DNA from: Gammaproteobacteria bacterium
GTDB lineage: Bacteria > Pseudomonadota > Gammaproteobacteria > JAJFJF01
Reading direction: 5' to 3'
DNA length: 33,132 bases
NCBI GenBank assembly: GCA_021774255.1
Contig: JAJFJF010000007.1
Coordinates: forward strand, 1 to 33,132
A program made the position numbers and the translations under genes. This document shows, piece by piece, positions 24,042 through 32,936 of the stretch; position 1 is the stretch's first letter; the number at the start of each line of letters is the position of its first letter. A model generated the notes under the pieces. That model saw nothing but the letters and a program-made list of their open reading frames with translations. It was not told the origin of the DNA and made no database searches.

Positions 24042-25172
24042 TTATGCGACTGGGCGCTCGCCAATGGGCACATACGCACGCGGCGCAGGCCCCGTATAAT
24101 CTGCCGTGGGACGGATCAGTTTATTATTTTCACGCTGCTCGATAACGTGTGCTGCCCAACCCGTGATGCGTGACATCACAAATAAGGGTGTGAACAGTTC
24201 TGTGGGAATGCCACAAAAGTGATAACACGACGCACTGTAAAAATCGAGATTAGGGAAGAGTTTTTTCTCTTTTTGCATCACTGCTTCAATGCGCTCTGAC
24301 ACAGGGTATAATACGTGATCGCCTACGTCTTGCGACAAGGTTTTTGCCCACTGCTTAATAATATCAGAGCGCGGATCAGACACTTTATACACGCGATGGC
24401 CAAAGCCCATCACCAACGCTTTGTTTGCTAGCATGCGGCGAAGCCCTGCTTCTGCCATTTCAGGGGAATCAAATTGTTCGATCAATGCCATCGCCGCTTC
24501 ATTCGCTCCACCATGCAGTGGCCCGCGTAGGGTGCCGATAGCGGAGGTGATCGCCGAATAAAAATCAGATAACGTGCCGGCTGTTACCCGCGCAGCAAAC
24601 GTCGACGCATTAAATTCATGCTCCGCATACAATATCAACGAAATATTCACGGCACGTTCCCATTCCGGTTTGGGTGCCTCTCCATGCAATAAACGTAAAA
24701 AATGACCCGCCACATGGTCTTCATCACTTTGCGTGTCGATACGATTACCATTTTGATGGAAGTGATACCAATACAACAATATGCCCGGAAAGGTGGCTAA
24801 TAAACGATCGGCAATTTGATATTGATCGCGTTGTTTACCTTCAGGCTCTAGATTACCTAAAAACGAACACGCTGTGCGCAATACATCCATGGGATGGGTA
24901 TCGCCTGGCATCAGCTCTAATACATTTTTTAACGCTTCCGGGAGCACACGCAAACTGATCAAACGTTGCTCGTAAGCCACCAGTTGCGGCACGGTGGGCA
25001 ACTCGCCATAAATTAATAGATAAGCGACTTCTTCAAAGCAATCACCGGCTACCAAATCTTGAATAGCGTAGCCGCGATAATGTAAATTTTCGCCCCCTGC
25101 GCCGACGGTACAAATTGCTGTTGTACCGGCCACGACGCCTGCCAAGCCACTGCTACTTTTTTGCTGTGTCAT
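24042..25172 (-). CDS. prpC: 2-Methylcitrate synthase
   Basis: Condenses propionyl-CoA with oxaloacetate to 2-methylcitrate. 376 residues, shorter than TCA citrate synthase and typical for PrpC. Citrate synthase landmarks: LHGGANEAAM, GFGHRVYKVSDPR with the catalytic His, and LDFYSASCYHFCGIP with the catalytic Asp. The identification as PrpC rather than GltA rests on length and on its place between prpB and prpD. The start overlaps the prpB stop by 4 bases, a sign of translational coupling. Confidence 0.96.
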   Translation of the reverse strand: MTQQKSSSGLAGVVAGTTAICTVGAGGENLHYRGYAIQDLVAGDCFEEVAYLLIYGELPTVPQLVAYEQRLISLRVLPEALKNVLELMPGDTHPMDVLRTACSFLGNLEPEGKQRDQYQIADRLLATFPGILLYWYHFHQNGNRIDTQSDEDHVAGHFLRLLHGEAPKPEWERAVNISLILYAEHEFNASTFAARVTAGTLSDFYSAITSAIGTLRGPLHGGANEAAMALIEQFDSPEMAEAGLRRMLANKALVMGFGHRVYKVSDPRSDIIKQWAKTLSQDVGDHVLYPVSERIEAVMQKEKKLFPNLDFYSASCYHFCGIPTELFTPLFVMSRITGWAAHVIEQRENNKLIRPTADYTGPAPRAYVPIGERPVA

Positions 25173-26059
25173 TTCTGCTCCTTTTTCCTGTTTGCATCTG
25201 CCTGTTCTTCATACCGATAATAATCCAGCACCTCGTAGAGTGCTTCACGGGTTTGCATACTGTCGATTAAATCTTTTTGCGTGCCTGCGCGCCGCAAGGT
25301 TTGATAAGCATGCAGTGCTGCTTGGCTCATCATGCGAAAAGCGGTTAAGGGATATAACACCAGTGCCACGTTCACGCTTGCTAATTCTGATACGGTAAAG
25401 AGCGGCGTTTTGCCAAACTCCGTGATGTTCGCAAGCACAGGTACCGAAACGGCTTTTGTCATTGCGGCATAATCATCCAAGCTGCTTAACGCTTCTGGGA
25501 AAAGCATATCGGCACCCGCTGCAACGTACGCCGTGGCACGTTCCATCGCGGCCGGTAAACCATCCACTGCCACCGCATCGGTGCGTGCCATCACAACAAA
25601 ATCTGGATCATTTTTTGCGGCAACGGCCGTGCGAATGCGCTCGCACATGTCTTCGGTATTCACGATTGCTTTGCCCGGGCGGTGCCCGCAACGTTTTGCC
25701 GTAATTTGATCTTCAATTTGGACGCCAGCCACACCCGCACTTTCTAACGCTTCTACTGCGCGTGTGATCATAGCAAGACTTCCCCAACCCGTGTCGATAT
25801 CCACTAACAACGGCAAGTCTGTCGCCGCTGTGATGCGCTTTGCATCGCATAACACATCGTCTAGCGTCGTCACGGCCAAATCCGGCAAGCCTAAAGAGGC
25901 GTTGGCGACCCCCGCACCCGATAAATACAAGGCCTTGAAACCAGCCCGCTGTGCCAGCAAGGCACTGTAGGCATTAATGGCCCCGACGACCTGCAAGGGG
26001 CGCTCTTTCTCCAACGCGGCTCGCAGCTGCGCGCCGGGCTTAAGCTTTTGTTTTTCCAT
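25169..26059 (-). CDS. prpB: 2-Methylisocitrate lyase
   Basis: Cleaves 2-methylisocitrate to pyruvate and succinate, the last step of the methylcitrate cycle. 296 residues. Phosphoenolpyruvate mutase/isocitrate lyase superfamily: LVDIDTGWG (Asp87, Asp89, metal site), VQIEDQ, and the KRCGH loop with catalytic Cys124. First gene of the operon; the 108 bases before it are shared with the divergent TPR gene. No prpR regulator and no prpE lie alongside. Confidence 0.96.
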   Translation of the reverse strand: MEKQKLKPGAQLRAALEKERPLQVVGAINAYSALLAQRAGFKALYLSGAGVANASLGLPDLAVTTLDDVLCDAKRITAATDLPLLVDIDTGWGSLAMITRAVEALESAGVAGVQIEDQITAKRCGHRPGKAIVNTEDMCERIRTAVAAKNDPDFVVMARTDAVAVDGLPAAMERATAYVAAGADMLFPEALSSLDDYAAMTKAVSVPVLANITEFGKTPLFTVSELASVNVALVLYPLTAFRMMSQAALHAYQTLRRAGTQKDLIDSMQTREALYEVLDYYRYEEQADANRKKEQK

Positions 26060-26167
26060 GGTTAATTCCTAAAACCTTCTTGGCTTGGAGTCTATCATAT
26101 CCCATAGGTGAAATCTTGACCCCAAAATCAACTAAACTTATCAAAATAACTTATATTTAGATTCATC

Positions 26168-27697
26168 ATGAAATACGCAATCATTATTTTAGGCTTGGCG
26201 CTGCTGATCGGCTGTCGGGAAAACGGTGAAGCAAGCGCCCCTTCTACGGCGCGCCCTTCCAGCGTACCCGTGGCGGAAGACACCCAGGCTTTTAAAACAG
26301 CCACTGCACGCAAACGACCTGCTGCAATGCATGGGCAGGCATCGGGATCTATTTACCATGCGCTGGTAGGCGAAATCGCTATTCGCCGTAACCAATGGGA
26401 TACCGCGTTAAATCGTTACCTCATGTTATCAGAAACACTTGACGACCCCGCGGTGGCCGAGCGACTCACTCGTCTGGCCATTCAATCCGGGCAATCTGAG
26501 TTGGCCTTGGATGCCGCCACTTTTTGGGCCAATCATGATCTGAATAATGCAGAAGCACAATGGATCTCTGCAAGCATATTGATCAAAGCCGACCGCGAAG
26601 ACGATGCCCTGCCCTTTTTAGAACATCTGCTGACCATTCAACCTGACAATGCCGAAGAAAGCTTTTTGTATATCGCGTCGATGATGGAAACAGATGAAGA
26701 GCAGCAAGATTTGCTTCACCAACTGCAACACCTTGCTGAAAAAGCACCCAATGATTTTCACGCGCTATTAACCATTGCGATGCTCACCCAAACTTGGGGC
26801 GATCCAAGTGACGCGTTGCCGATGGTCAATCAAATTTTGTATGAACACCCTTATGCCACGCGTGCTATTGCATTGCGCGTGAAGCTGCTGCCGCTGCGCA
26901 AAGGATTAAACTATCTTAAGGCCTTGCGTAAAGCACAACCTGACAATAATGACATTCGACTGATCTATGCACAGCAATTAACAGAAACCCGATCCATTTC
27001 GTTAGCCAGAGCGCATTTTCATGCGCTCACTGATTCACCCGCACATCGCGCGCCTGCCTTGGAAAGCTTAGCCATGATTGCGTTGCAAGACTATAGGCTT
27101 AATAAGGCCAGTGAATACCTGAATGATCTAAAAACGGAAACAGGTTACACCGCCATGGCCCATTTTTACTTAGGGTTGGTGGCAGAAGAGCAAGGCAACA
27201 TTAAAGAAGCCATTCAATTTTATGACACAATCGAACCCAGTGAGTTTTATTTGCGTGCACGCATTCGCGCAGCGGATCTACTTGCGGAATACGACAGCGT
27301 GGAAGCCGCACGTGGGCACTTGCAAAATAGCACCGTCATGCATGGCGAAGATCAAAAATATCTATACTTGATGGAAGCACAATTGCTTATCAATGCGGAC
27401 CGCACCGATAGCGCGATCAGCTTGCTAAACCGTGCGTTGAGTATGACCCCCAACGACCCTGCCCTGCTGGCCACCAAAGGCTGGGCCTATTTTCAAATTG
27501 ATCAAAACAACAATGCACTGACGTGGTTACGCAAAGCCTATGCCGAACAGCCCGACGCGGCGATCGCTGCCCGTTTAGGCGAAGTATTATGGACGAACGG
27601 CGACGAAGCGGCCGCGCAAACGATTTGGGATGAAGCCTATCAGCAAGACCCAAGGCATCCCGTGCTGCAAGAAACCTTGTATCGATTTAGCAAGTAG
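26168..27697 (+). CDS. TPR-repeat lipoprotein
   Basis: 509 residues. Signal peptide with lipobox LLIGC (Cys16), so predicted to be lipid-anchored. The body is a series of TPR-like helix pairs (for example AMAHFYLGLVAEEQGNIKEAIQFYD and NDPALLATKGWAYFQIDQNNNALTWLRKAYAEQPD), mostly about 60-500. Its position directly before lolB matches the TPR gene next to lolB in Pseudomonas and relatives. Presumably an envelope scaffolding protein; no precise role known. 27698-27944 after it holds repeats only. Confidence 0.88.
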   Translation: MKYAIIILGLALLIGCRENGEASAPSTARPSSVPVAEDTQAFKTATARKRPAAMHGQASGSIYHALVGEIAIRRNQWDTALNRYLMLSETLDDPAVAERLTRLAIQSGQSELALDAATFWANHDLNNAEAQWISASILIKADREDDALPFLEHLLTIQPDNAEESFLYIASMMETDEEQQDLLHQLQHLAEKAPNDFHALLTIAMLTQTWGDPSDALPMVNQILYEHPYATRAIALRVKLLPLRKGLNYLKALRKAQPDNNDIRLIYAQQLTETRSISLARAHFHALTDSPAHRAPALESLAMIALQDYRLNKASEYLNDLKTETGYTAMAHFYLGLVAEEQGNIKEAIQFYDTIEPSEFYLRARIRAADLLAEYDSVEAARGHLQNSTVMHGEDQKYLYLMEAQLLINADRTDSAISLLNRALSMTPNDPALLATKGWAYFQIDQNNNALTWLRKAYAEQPDAAIAARLGEVLWTNGDEAAAQTIWDEAYQQDPRHPVLQETLYRFSK

Positions 27698-27797
27698 GGG
27701 CGCTTGCCGCTCTACTGGCGTTTCAGATACGCCACAACGTTTGTCACACTAACGAGGGTAGGTCATCCCTTGCCGCATAGGGAGATATTATTTGTAG

Positions 27798-27819
27798 GGG
27801 CGACCCCCTGTGGTCGCCC
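27798..27819. repeat. Short REP-like palindrome
   Basis: GGGCGACC, loop CCCTGT, GGTCGCCC, preceded by TGTAGG. This GTAGGGGCGACC type of intergenic palindrome is seen in many bacterial genomes. A related GTAGGGGCGCTTGCCGC lies at 27695-27711. Confidence 0.65.
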
Positions 27820-27944
27820 GGGCAGCCACAGCACAATGGTAAACAGAGCAGGAATATAAAAAAACACCTTTAATTTAACATAACATTAATTCTGTTCCCC
27901 TAACGCTTTACCCAGCCAGCCAGGACAACTATCATTCTCATACC

Positions 27945-28547
27945 ATGCTTATGTTCAAACAGTTCACTCTCATCACCTTACTTGCTGCGCTACTGGCTGC
28001 CTGCGCGGCCCGTGGACCTATGCTCACTGAAGCAGAACGAGAAGCCGTCTGGGAACAACATCAAGCCACCCTGCTGGCAGTGGATGCCTGGGAATTAAGA
28101 GGCAAGCTCGGGATCCGCACCCCTGAAAAAGGCTGGAATTTATCGATGAACTGGGAACAACAGCAAGACACCTATGAAATCCAGGCCATTGCGCCTCTGG
28201 GTCAAGGCAGTGCGCATATTACCGGTCACCCTGGCTATGTCGGCTTGCGCACCTCAGATGGCGTGACGACACGCGCCGCCGATCCGGAAACGCTATTGGC
28301 CGAGCGGATGGGCTGGAGCCTGCCTATTTCACAGCTGCATTACTGGATCCGCGGGATCCCTGCCCCCGATACCCATTACTTGGGTGAGCTCAATGAACAA
28401 GGCCTGCTGAGTGAGCTTGAGCAGCATGGCTGGCAAATCCAATATGAGCGTTATGGCAGCTTTGATGGATTGTCTCTCCCCACTCGGTTGGAGCTGGCTC
28501 AAAATGAACTCAATTTGAGAATTATTATCCGTCAGTGGGATCTCTAA
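27945..28547 (+). CDS. lolB: Outer-membrane lipoprotein receptor LolB
   Basis: Accepts lipoproteins from LolA and inserts them into the outer membrane. 200 residues, usual length. Signal peptide with lipobox LLAAC (Cys20); then WELRGKLGIRTPEKGWNLSMNWEQQ, and LPISQLHYWIRGIP, which fits the LolB core with its exposed hydrophobic loop. An ATG at 27951 is an alternative start. In relatives ispE follows; here tRNA-Gln and prs come next. Confidence 0.93.
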   Translation: MLMFKQFTLITLLAALLAACAARGPMLTEAEREAVWEQHQATLLAVDAWELRGKLGIRTPEKGWNLSMNWEQQQDTYEIQAIAPLGQGSAHITGHPGYVGLRTSDGVTTRAADPETLLAERMGWSLPISQLHYWIRGIPAPDTHYLGELNEQGLLSELEQHGWQIQYERYGSFDGLSLPTRLELAQNELNLRIIIRQWDL

Positions 28548-28677
28548 GCAAATAAGCCGGCCTCAATAAGGCTCTCAACTAAAATAAACCCAACATAATC
28601 TTAGCTTTTACCCGGCCTGTAATTGACAGCGTGCGTCTTGAGCCTCAAAATACGCTGTTTGGTGTGAGGCCATTAAT

Positions 28678-28752
28678 TGGGGTGTCGCCAAGTGGTAAGG
28701 CACGGGGTTTTGATCTCCGCATTCCCAGGTTCGAATCCTGGCACCCCAGCCA
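28678..28752 (+). tRNA. tRNA-Gln (anticodon TTG)
   Basis: 75 bases. Acceptor stem TGGGGTG/CACCCCA, D arm GCCAAGTGGTAAGGC, anticodon loop TTTTGAT, T arm CCAGGTTCGAATCCTGG, encoded CCA end. A TTGACA at 28623-28628 is a possible -35 element. A tRNA-Gln just before prs is also found in pseudomonads. Confidence 0.97.
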
Positions 28753-28818
28753 TCTTAATCTGCTGGTTCAAACACTTGAGCCAGCAACACGCACAACAAC
28801 GACAATACGAGGCTAATT

Positions 28819-29766
28819 GTGTTTGAACTCGCATTATTTAGCGGCAACGCTAACCCGGAGCTCTCTAAAAAAATTGCATCACAACTAGGGGTCCCATTAG
28901 GTGAAGCCACGGTCAGTCGCTTCAGTGATGGCGAAGTCATGGTGGAGATTTTAGAAAATGTCCGCGGTAAAGATGTGTTTGTGCTACAACCTACCTGCGC
29001 ACCCACCAACGACAACCTCATGGAGCTCATCATCATGTGTGATGCGCTGCGCCGCGCATCTGCCTCACGCATTACGGCCGTCGTGCCTTATTTTGGTTGC
29101 GCCCGTCAAGATCGCCGTGTCCGTTCTGCGCGCGTCCCCATCAGTGCGAAAGTCGTGGCAGACATGATGGCGTCTGTGGGCATTGACCGCGTGTTAACCG
29201 TTGATTTACACGCCGATCAAATTCAAGGCTTTTTCGACATGCCTGTAGACAACGCTTATGCTTCTTTTGTTTTAGTGGAAGATATGAAACAGCAACAATA
29301 CCAAAACCGTATTGTTGTCTCACCTGACGTGGGCGGCGTGGTGCGTGCCCGCGCGTTTGCGAAACAATTAAATGATGAAGAGTTAGCGATCATCGACAAA
29401 CGACGTCCTGAGCCTAACCAAGCAAAAGTGATGCATGTGATTGGTGATGTGAGCGGCCGTGATTGTATTATTATTGATGATATGGTCGACACTGCCGGCA
29501 CCTTATGTTTAGCTGCAAAAGCGTTAAAAGAAGTCGGTGCAGGGCAAGTGGTTGCCTACTGTACGCACCCTGTGCTTTCTGGTAAGGCGGTCGACAACAT
29601 TTCCAATTCTGAACTCGACGAACTCATTGTCACTGATAGCATCCCGCTTTCTGATGCCGCTAAAACCTGCGCGCGTATCCGACAGATTAGTTTGAGCGGC
29701 ATGTTGTCTGAAGCCATTCGTCGTGTGAATGAAGAGGAGTCAATAAGCTCGATGTTTGCTGTATGA
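28819..29766 (+). CDS. prs: Ribose-phosphate pyrophosphokinase
   Basis: Makes PRPP from ribose 5-phosphate and ATP, the precursor of nucleotides, His and Trp. 315 residues, standard. Visible: [40 protein letters not shown] (metal and substrate loop), [25 protein letters not shown] (PRPP-binding loop). The GTG start at 28819 gives the family N-terminus ([15 protein letters not shown]). A palindromic repeat element begins at its stop codon. Confidence 0.96.
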   Translation: MFELALFSGNANPELSKKIASQLGVPLGEATVSRFSDGEVMVEILENVRGKDVFVLQPTCAPTNDNLMELIIMCDALRRASASRITAVVPYFGCARQDRRVRSARVPISAKVVADMMASVGIDRVLTVDLHADQIQGFFDMPVDNAYASFVLVEDMKQQQYQNRIVVSPDVGGVVRARAFAKQLNDEELAIIDKRRPEPNQAKVMHVIGDVSGRDCIIIDDMVDTAGTLCLAAKALKEVGAGQVVAYCTHPVLSGKAVDNISNSELDELIVTDSIPLSDAAKTCARIRQISLSGMLSEAIRRVNEEESISSMFAV

Positions 29767-29905
29767 CTTCTTCCGAAACGCTACTGTGCCGGTGAATTGC
29801 TTTGTTGCTGCGGTGCTCAAATCCTCAGGGACTATCGTGTCCATTGCGGTTCTGTGCGTATCAAACCGAGCACTTCACTCGCCACAGCGACTTTCGAAAG
29901 AAGTC
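29764..29905. repeat. Palindrome-ended dispersed repeat, copy 3
   Basis: Same element as at 10515 and 10660: terminal arms GACTTCTTCCGAAA / TTTCGAAAGAAGTC and the same interior (GAATTGCTTTGTTGCTGC, GGGACTATCGTGTCCATTGC). It overlaps the prs stop codon. Confidence 0.85.
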
Positions 29906-30005
29906 TATTACGCTGAAGTTTACTACTGAAGTCTATCGCTCTGGTCGCGGAGTAATAGATATATTAATAACCCTTAAATAACCCTACTAAAGACGGAGAA
30001 AAATA

Positions 30006-30713
30006 ATGTCTAAAAATTTTGAACTGAGCGCCACCGTGCGTCACGACAAGGGGAAAGGAGCGAGCCGCCGCCTACGTCGTGAAAGCAACCAAGTACCGGG
30101 TATTATTTATGGTACGGGTGGCGATCCTGTGCCGCTTGCTGTACCGGCCAATGAATTGAATAAGGCACTCGAAAGCGAAGCCTTTTATTCTCAAATTTTA
30201 TCTATCAATATTGATGGCAAAAAAGAACAAGCTGTACTCAAAGATCTACAGCGCCATGCTTATAAACGTAAAATTTTGCATCTTGACCTGCAACGTGTGA
30301 GCGCCACCGAAACACTGCAACGTAATGTACCGTTGCATTTAGTCGGTGCCGAAGACGCACCGGGTGTGAAAGTCAGTGGCGGTGTGATCAGTCACCATAT
30401 CACTGAAGTCGAAGTACGCTGTTTACCTGCTGCCCTGCCACCTTTTATCGAACTCGATATCAGCGAGCTTGAACTGAATAACACCTTGCACCTTTCTCAC
30501 TTGACCGCACCGGAAAATGTCGAATTTGTTGCTTTAACATTGGAAGAACCTCAAGACCTGCCTGTTGTCAGTATCAATGAGCCGAAAGAAGTGTCTGTAG
30601 AAGAAGAAGCACCGGCTGAAGGCGAAGCAGGTGCCGAAGGCGAAGGCGGCGCTGAAGCAGGTGAAGGCGGCGAAGAAGGTGGAGAAGCTGACAAAGGCAG
30701 TGACGAAGGATAA
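30006..30713 (+). CDS. rplY: Ribosomal protein bL25, CTC form
   Basis: Binds 5S rRNA in the large subunit. 235 residues: an N-terminal L25 domain (about 1-95, KGASRRLRRE, VPGIIYG, LKDLQRHAYKRKILHLDLQRV), a C-terminal beta domain (about 100-190), and an acidic low-complexity tail (195-235, Glu/Gly/Ala-rich). The two-domain form is the CTC type common in many bacteria. It precedes pth with a gap of three bases. Confidence 0.95.
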   Translation: MSKNFELSATVRHDKGKGASRRLRRESNQVPGIIYGTGGDPVPLAVPANELNKALESEAFYSQILSINIDGKKEQAVLKDLQRHAYKRKILHLDLQRVSATETLQRNVPLHLVGAEDAPGVKVSGGVISHHITEVEVRCLPAALPPFIELDISELELNNTLHLSHLTAPENVEFVALTLEEPQDLPVVSINEPKEVSVEEEAPAEGEAGAEGEGGAEAGEGGEEGGEADKGSDEG

Positions 30714-30716
30714 ACC

Positions 30717-31292
30717 TTGAGCACCGGCATACGATTGATTGTTGGCCTGGGCAACCCTGGGCCAGAGCATGCCCACACACGTCATAATGCAGGGGCCTGG
30801 TTTCTAGAGGCCCTTGCTGAACACGCTGGCACCACTCTCAAACCTGAGAAAAAATTCCACGGCCTATTTGGCCAAATGAATTGGCAAGGCAATAGCTGCT
30901 ATTTGCTGCTGCCTACCACTTTTATGAATTTAAGCGGTAATGCCGTGCTCAGCGCGGCACATTTTTATAAAATTCCACCGGAAGCGATTGTGATCGCCCA
31001 CGATGAATTGGATCTGCCTGTTGGCACCGCCCGCATTAAACAAGGTGGTGGACACGGCGGCCACAATGGCCTGCGTGACATTCACGCAAAATTAGGCTGC
31101 AATGATTATTATCGTATTCGCTTAGGCATTGGTCACCCGGGTCACAGTCATCTTGTCACGGGTTATGTCTTGGGCAAGCCCAGCAATAGCGATCGCGAAG
31201 CCATTTTTAAAGCCATTGATCACAGTATTGATGTGCTCCCTTCGCTGCTGACGGGCGATACCCAAAAAGCCATGCGCGAACTACACACTTGA
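30717..31292 (+). CDS. pth: Peptidyl-tRNA hydrolase
   Basis: Recycles peptidyl-tRNA released from ribosomes. 191 residues. IVGLGNPGPEHAHTRHNAG carries Asn13 and the catalytic His23; TTFMNLSG and HDELDLPVG follow, then GGGHGGHNGLRDI. The TTG at 30717 is chosen since AAGGA lies just ahead inside the end of rplY and no better codon precedes the domain. Confidence 0.94.
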   Translation: MSTGIRLIVGLGNPGPEHAHTRHNAGAWFLEALAEHAGTTLKPEKKFHGLFGQMNWQGNSCYLLLPTTFMNLSGNAVLSAAHFYKIPPEAIVIAHDELDLPVGTARIKQGGGHGGHNGLRDIHAKLGCNDYYRIRLGIGHPGHSHLVTGYVLGKPSNSDREAIFKAIDHSIDVLPSLLTGDTQKAMRELHT

Positions 31293-31322
31293 TACGTCAT
31301 CAACAACATCACGAGGTAAACA

Positions 31323-32414
31323 ATGGGATTTAAATGCGGTATTGTCGGTTTACCCAATGTGGGCAAATCCACGCTCTTTAACGCGATCACGCGTGCCAGT
31401 GTGGATGCCTCCAACTACCCTTTTTGCACCATTGAACCGAATGTCGGTTTAGTGCCCGTGCCTGATCCACGCATCGATCAGATCGTTGAAATTATCAACC
31501 CCCAAAAAGTGATCCCCACCACCATGCAGTTTGTTGATATTGCGGGTTTGGTGGCGGGCGCCGCACAAGGTGAGGGCTTAGGCAATCAGTTTTTAGCCAA
31601 TATTCGCGAAACCGATGCCATTGCGCATGTGGTACGCTGCTTTGAAAATGAAGATGTCACGCATGTGAGTGGAAAAATTGACCCCGCAGAAGATATTGAA
31701 ACCATCAATACCGAGCTGGCCCTGGCTGACTTAAGCACCGTCGAGAAAATCCTGGCAAGAAGCCAAAAAAACGCCAAAAGCGGGGATAAAGCGGCGCGCG
31801 CAGAAGCGGCGCTACTGGAACGTATGCAAAAACACCTCGCAGAGGGCTTTCCGCTGCGCACACTTAAAATTGATGACAATGAGCAGCCCATGCTGCACTC
31901 TTTTCAATTGCTCACATTAAAACCCACTCTTTATATTGCCAATGTGGATGAGCAAGGTTTTGAGAATAACCCGTATCTCGATACGGTACGCAGTATTGCG
32001 GCAGAAGAAGACGCCGTCGTCGTCCCCATTTGTATTGCCTACGAAGGCGAGCTGGCGAGCTTGGATGATGCCGACAAAGCAGACTTTTTAGCCGAAATGG
32101 GGTTAGAAGAGCCGGGCTTAAATCGCGTGATCCGTGCCGGTTATGAATTGTTAAAACTTCAAACGTTCTTTACCGCTGGCCCCAAAGAAGTGCGCGCCTG
32201 GACCGTGCCCATCGGCGCCACCGCCCCGCAAGCCGCCGGCCAAATCCATACTGACTTTGAACGCGGTTTTATCCGTGCTGAAGTCATGGCTTTTGATGAT
32301 TTCATTCAATATCAAGGCGAACAAGGTGCCAAAGCGGCTGGCAAGCTGCGCTCAGAAGGCAAAGAGTACATCACCCAAGATGGCGACGTGATGCATTTCC
32401 GATTTAATGTATAG
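31323..32414 (+). CDS. ychF: Ribosome-binding ATPase YchF
   Basis: Obg-like P-loop protein that binds ATP and ribosomes and influences stress responses. 363 residues. Walker [10 protein letters not shown], switch [20 protein letters not shown], and NVDE in place of the NKxD GTP-specificity motif, as known for ATP-using YchF; the C-terminal TGS-like domain includes [31 protein letters not shown]. Completes rplY-pth-ychF. Confidence 0.96.
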   Translation: MGFKCGIVGLPNVGKSTLFNAITRASVDASNYPFCTIEPNVGLVPVPDPRIDQIVEIINPQKVIPTTMQFVDIAGLVAGAAQGEGLGNQFLANIRETDAIAHVVRCFENEDVTHVSGKIDPAEDIETINTELALADLSTVEKILARSQKNAKSGDKAARAEAALLERMQKHLAEGFPLRTLKIDDNEQPMLHSFQLLTLKPTLYIANVDEQGFENNPYLDTVRSIAAEEDAVVVPICIAYEGELASLDDADKADFLAEMGLEEPGLNRVIRAGYELLKLQTFFTAGPKEVRAWTVPIGATAPQAAGQIHTDFERGFIRAEVMAFDDFIQYQGEQGAKAAGKLRSEGKEYITQDGDVMHFRFNV

Positions 32415-32457
32415 ATATGCTATTATTCGCGTCCTTACCTTCTACTGACCCTCTCAT

Positions 32458-32534
32458 GGCTATGTAGCTCAGTCGGTTAGAGCACAGCATTCATAATGCT
32501 GGAGTCGGTGGTTCGAGTCCACCCATAGCCACCA
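32458..32534 (+). tRNA. tRNA-Met, elongator (anticodon CAT)
   Basis: 77 bases. Acceptor GGCTATG/CATAGCC, anticodon arm CAGCATTCATAATGCTG, T arm GGTGGTTCGAGTCCACC, encoded CCA. Close to E. coli elongator tRNA-Met. Accessory sequence begins right after it, so the tRNA may mark an island edge; no duplicated 3' end is visible in the window. Confidence 0.95.
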
Positions 32535-32763
32535 ATTAAATCAATAGCTTACTACCCATGAACATCATGTGCCACTCACTGAGTTGTTTAGAGTGAAGCT
32601 TCATTAAAGTACATCACTATTTTCAAGCCGCCAATTCTCTTTACACTGTAGAGAAAATCCTCCTTGTTCAAAATCATCCCCCAACCTAAAAACATAAAAA
32701 TCATTTTAAATCAATCAATTACATACAATCTTTTCCTTTTTCTTTGAAATCCAACTATTATTT
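32535..32763. other. AT-rich spacer, no gene seen
   Basis: No open frame, terminator or repeat that I can support. Base composition changes sharply from the housekeeping block to the left. Confidence 0.5.
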
Positions 32764-32899
32764 AACCGCCAAATATAAGCTATATCTAGCGATAATAGTC
32801 AGTAAAGCCATCATTTCCGCTAGATATAATGCTATAATTAGCGGAAACATGTGTTTTTAACCCACTTACCGCCAAATATAATATTATAATTAGCGGTAA
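32764..32899 (+). promoter_or_regulatory. Three palindromic operator-like repeats before the ATPase gene
   Basis: Repeat 2 (32814-32847) has perfect arms TTTCCGCTA/TAGCGGAAA. Repeat 3 (32866-32899) has TTACCGC/GCGGTAA with AT-rich inner pairing. Repeat 1 (32764-32794) is a degenerate copy (ACCGCC, then TAGCGA). Repeats 2 and 3 are 34 bases each and include TATAAT, so a bound repressor could block the promoter. Confidence 0.7.
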
Positions 32900-32936
32900 A
32901 CTTAATGGGCAACCCCCTCACCAAAAGAGAATCACT

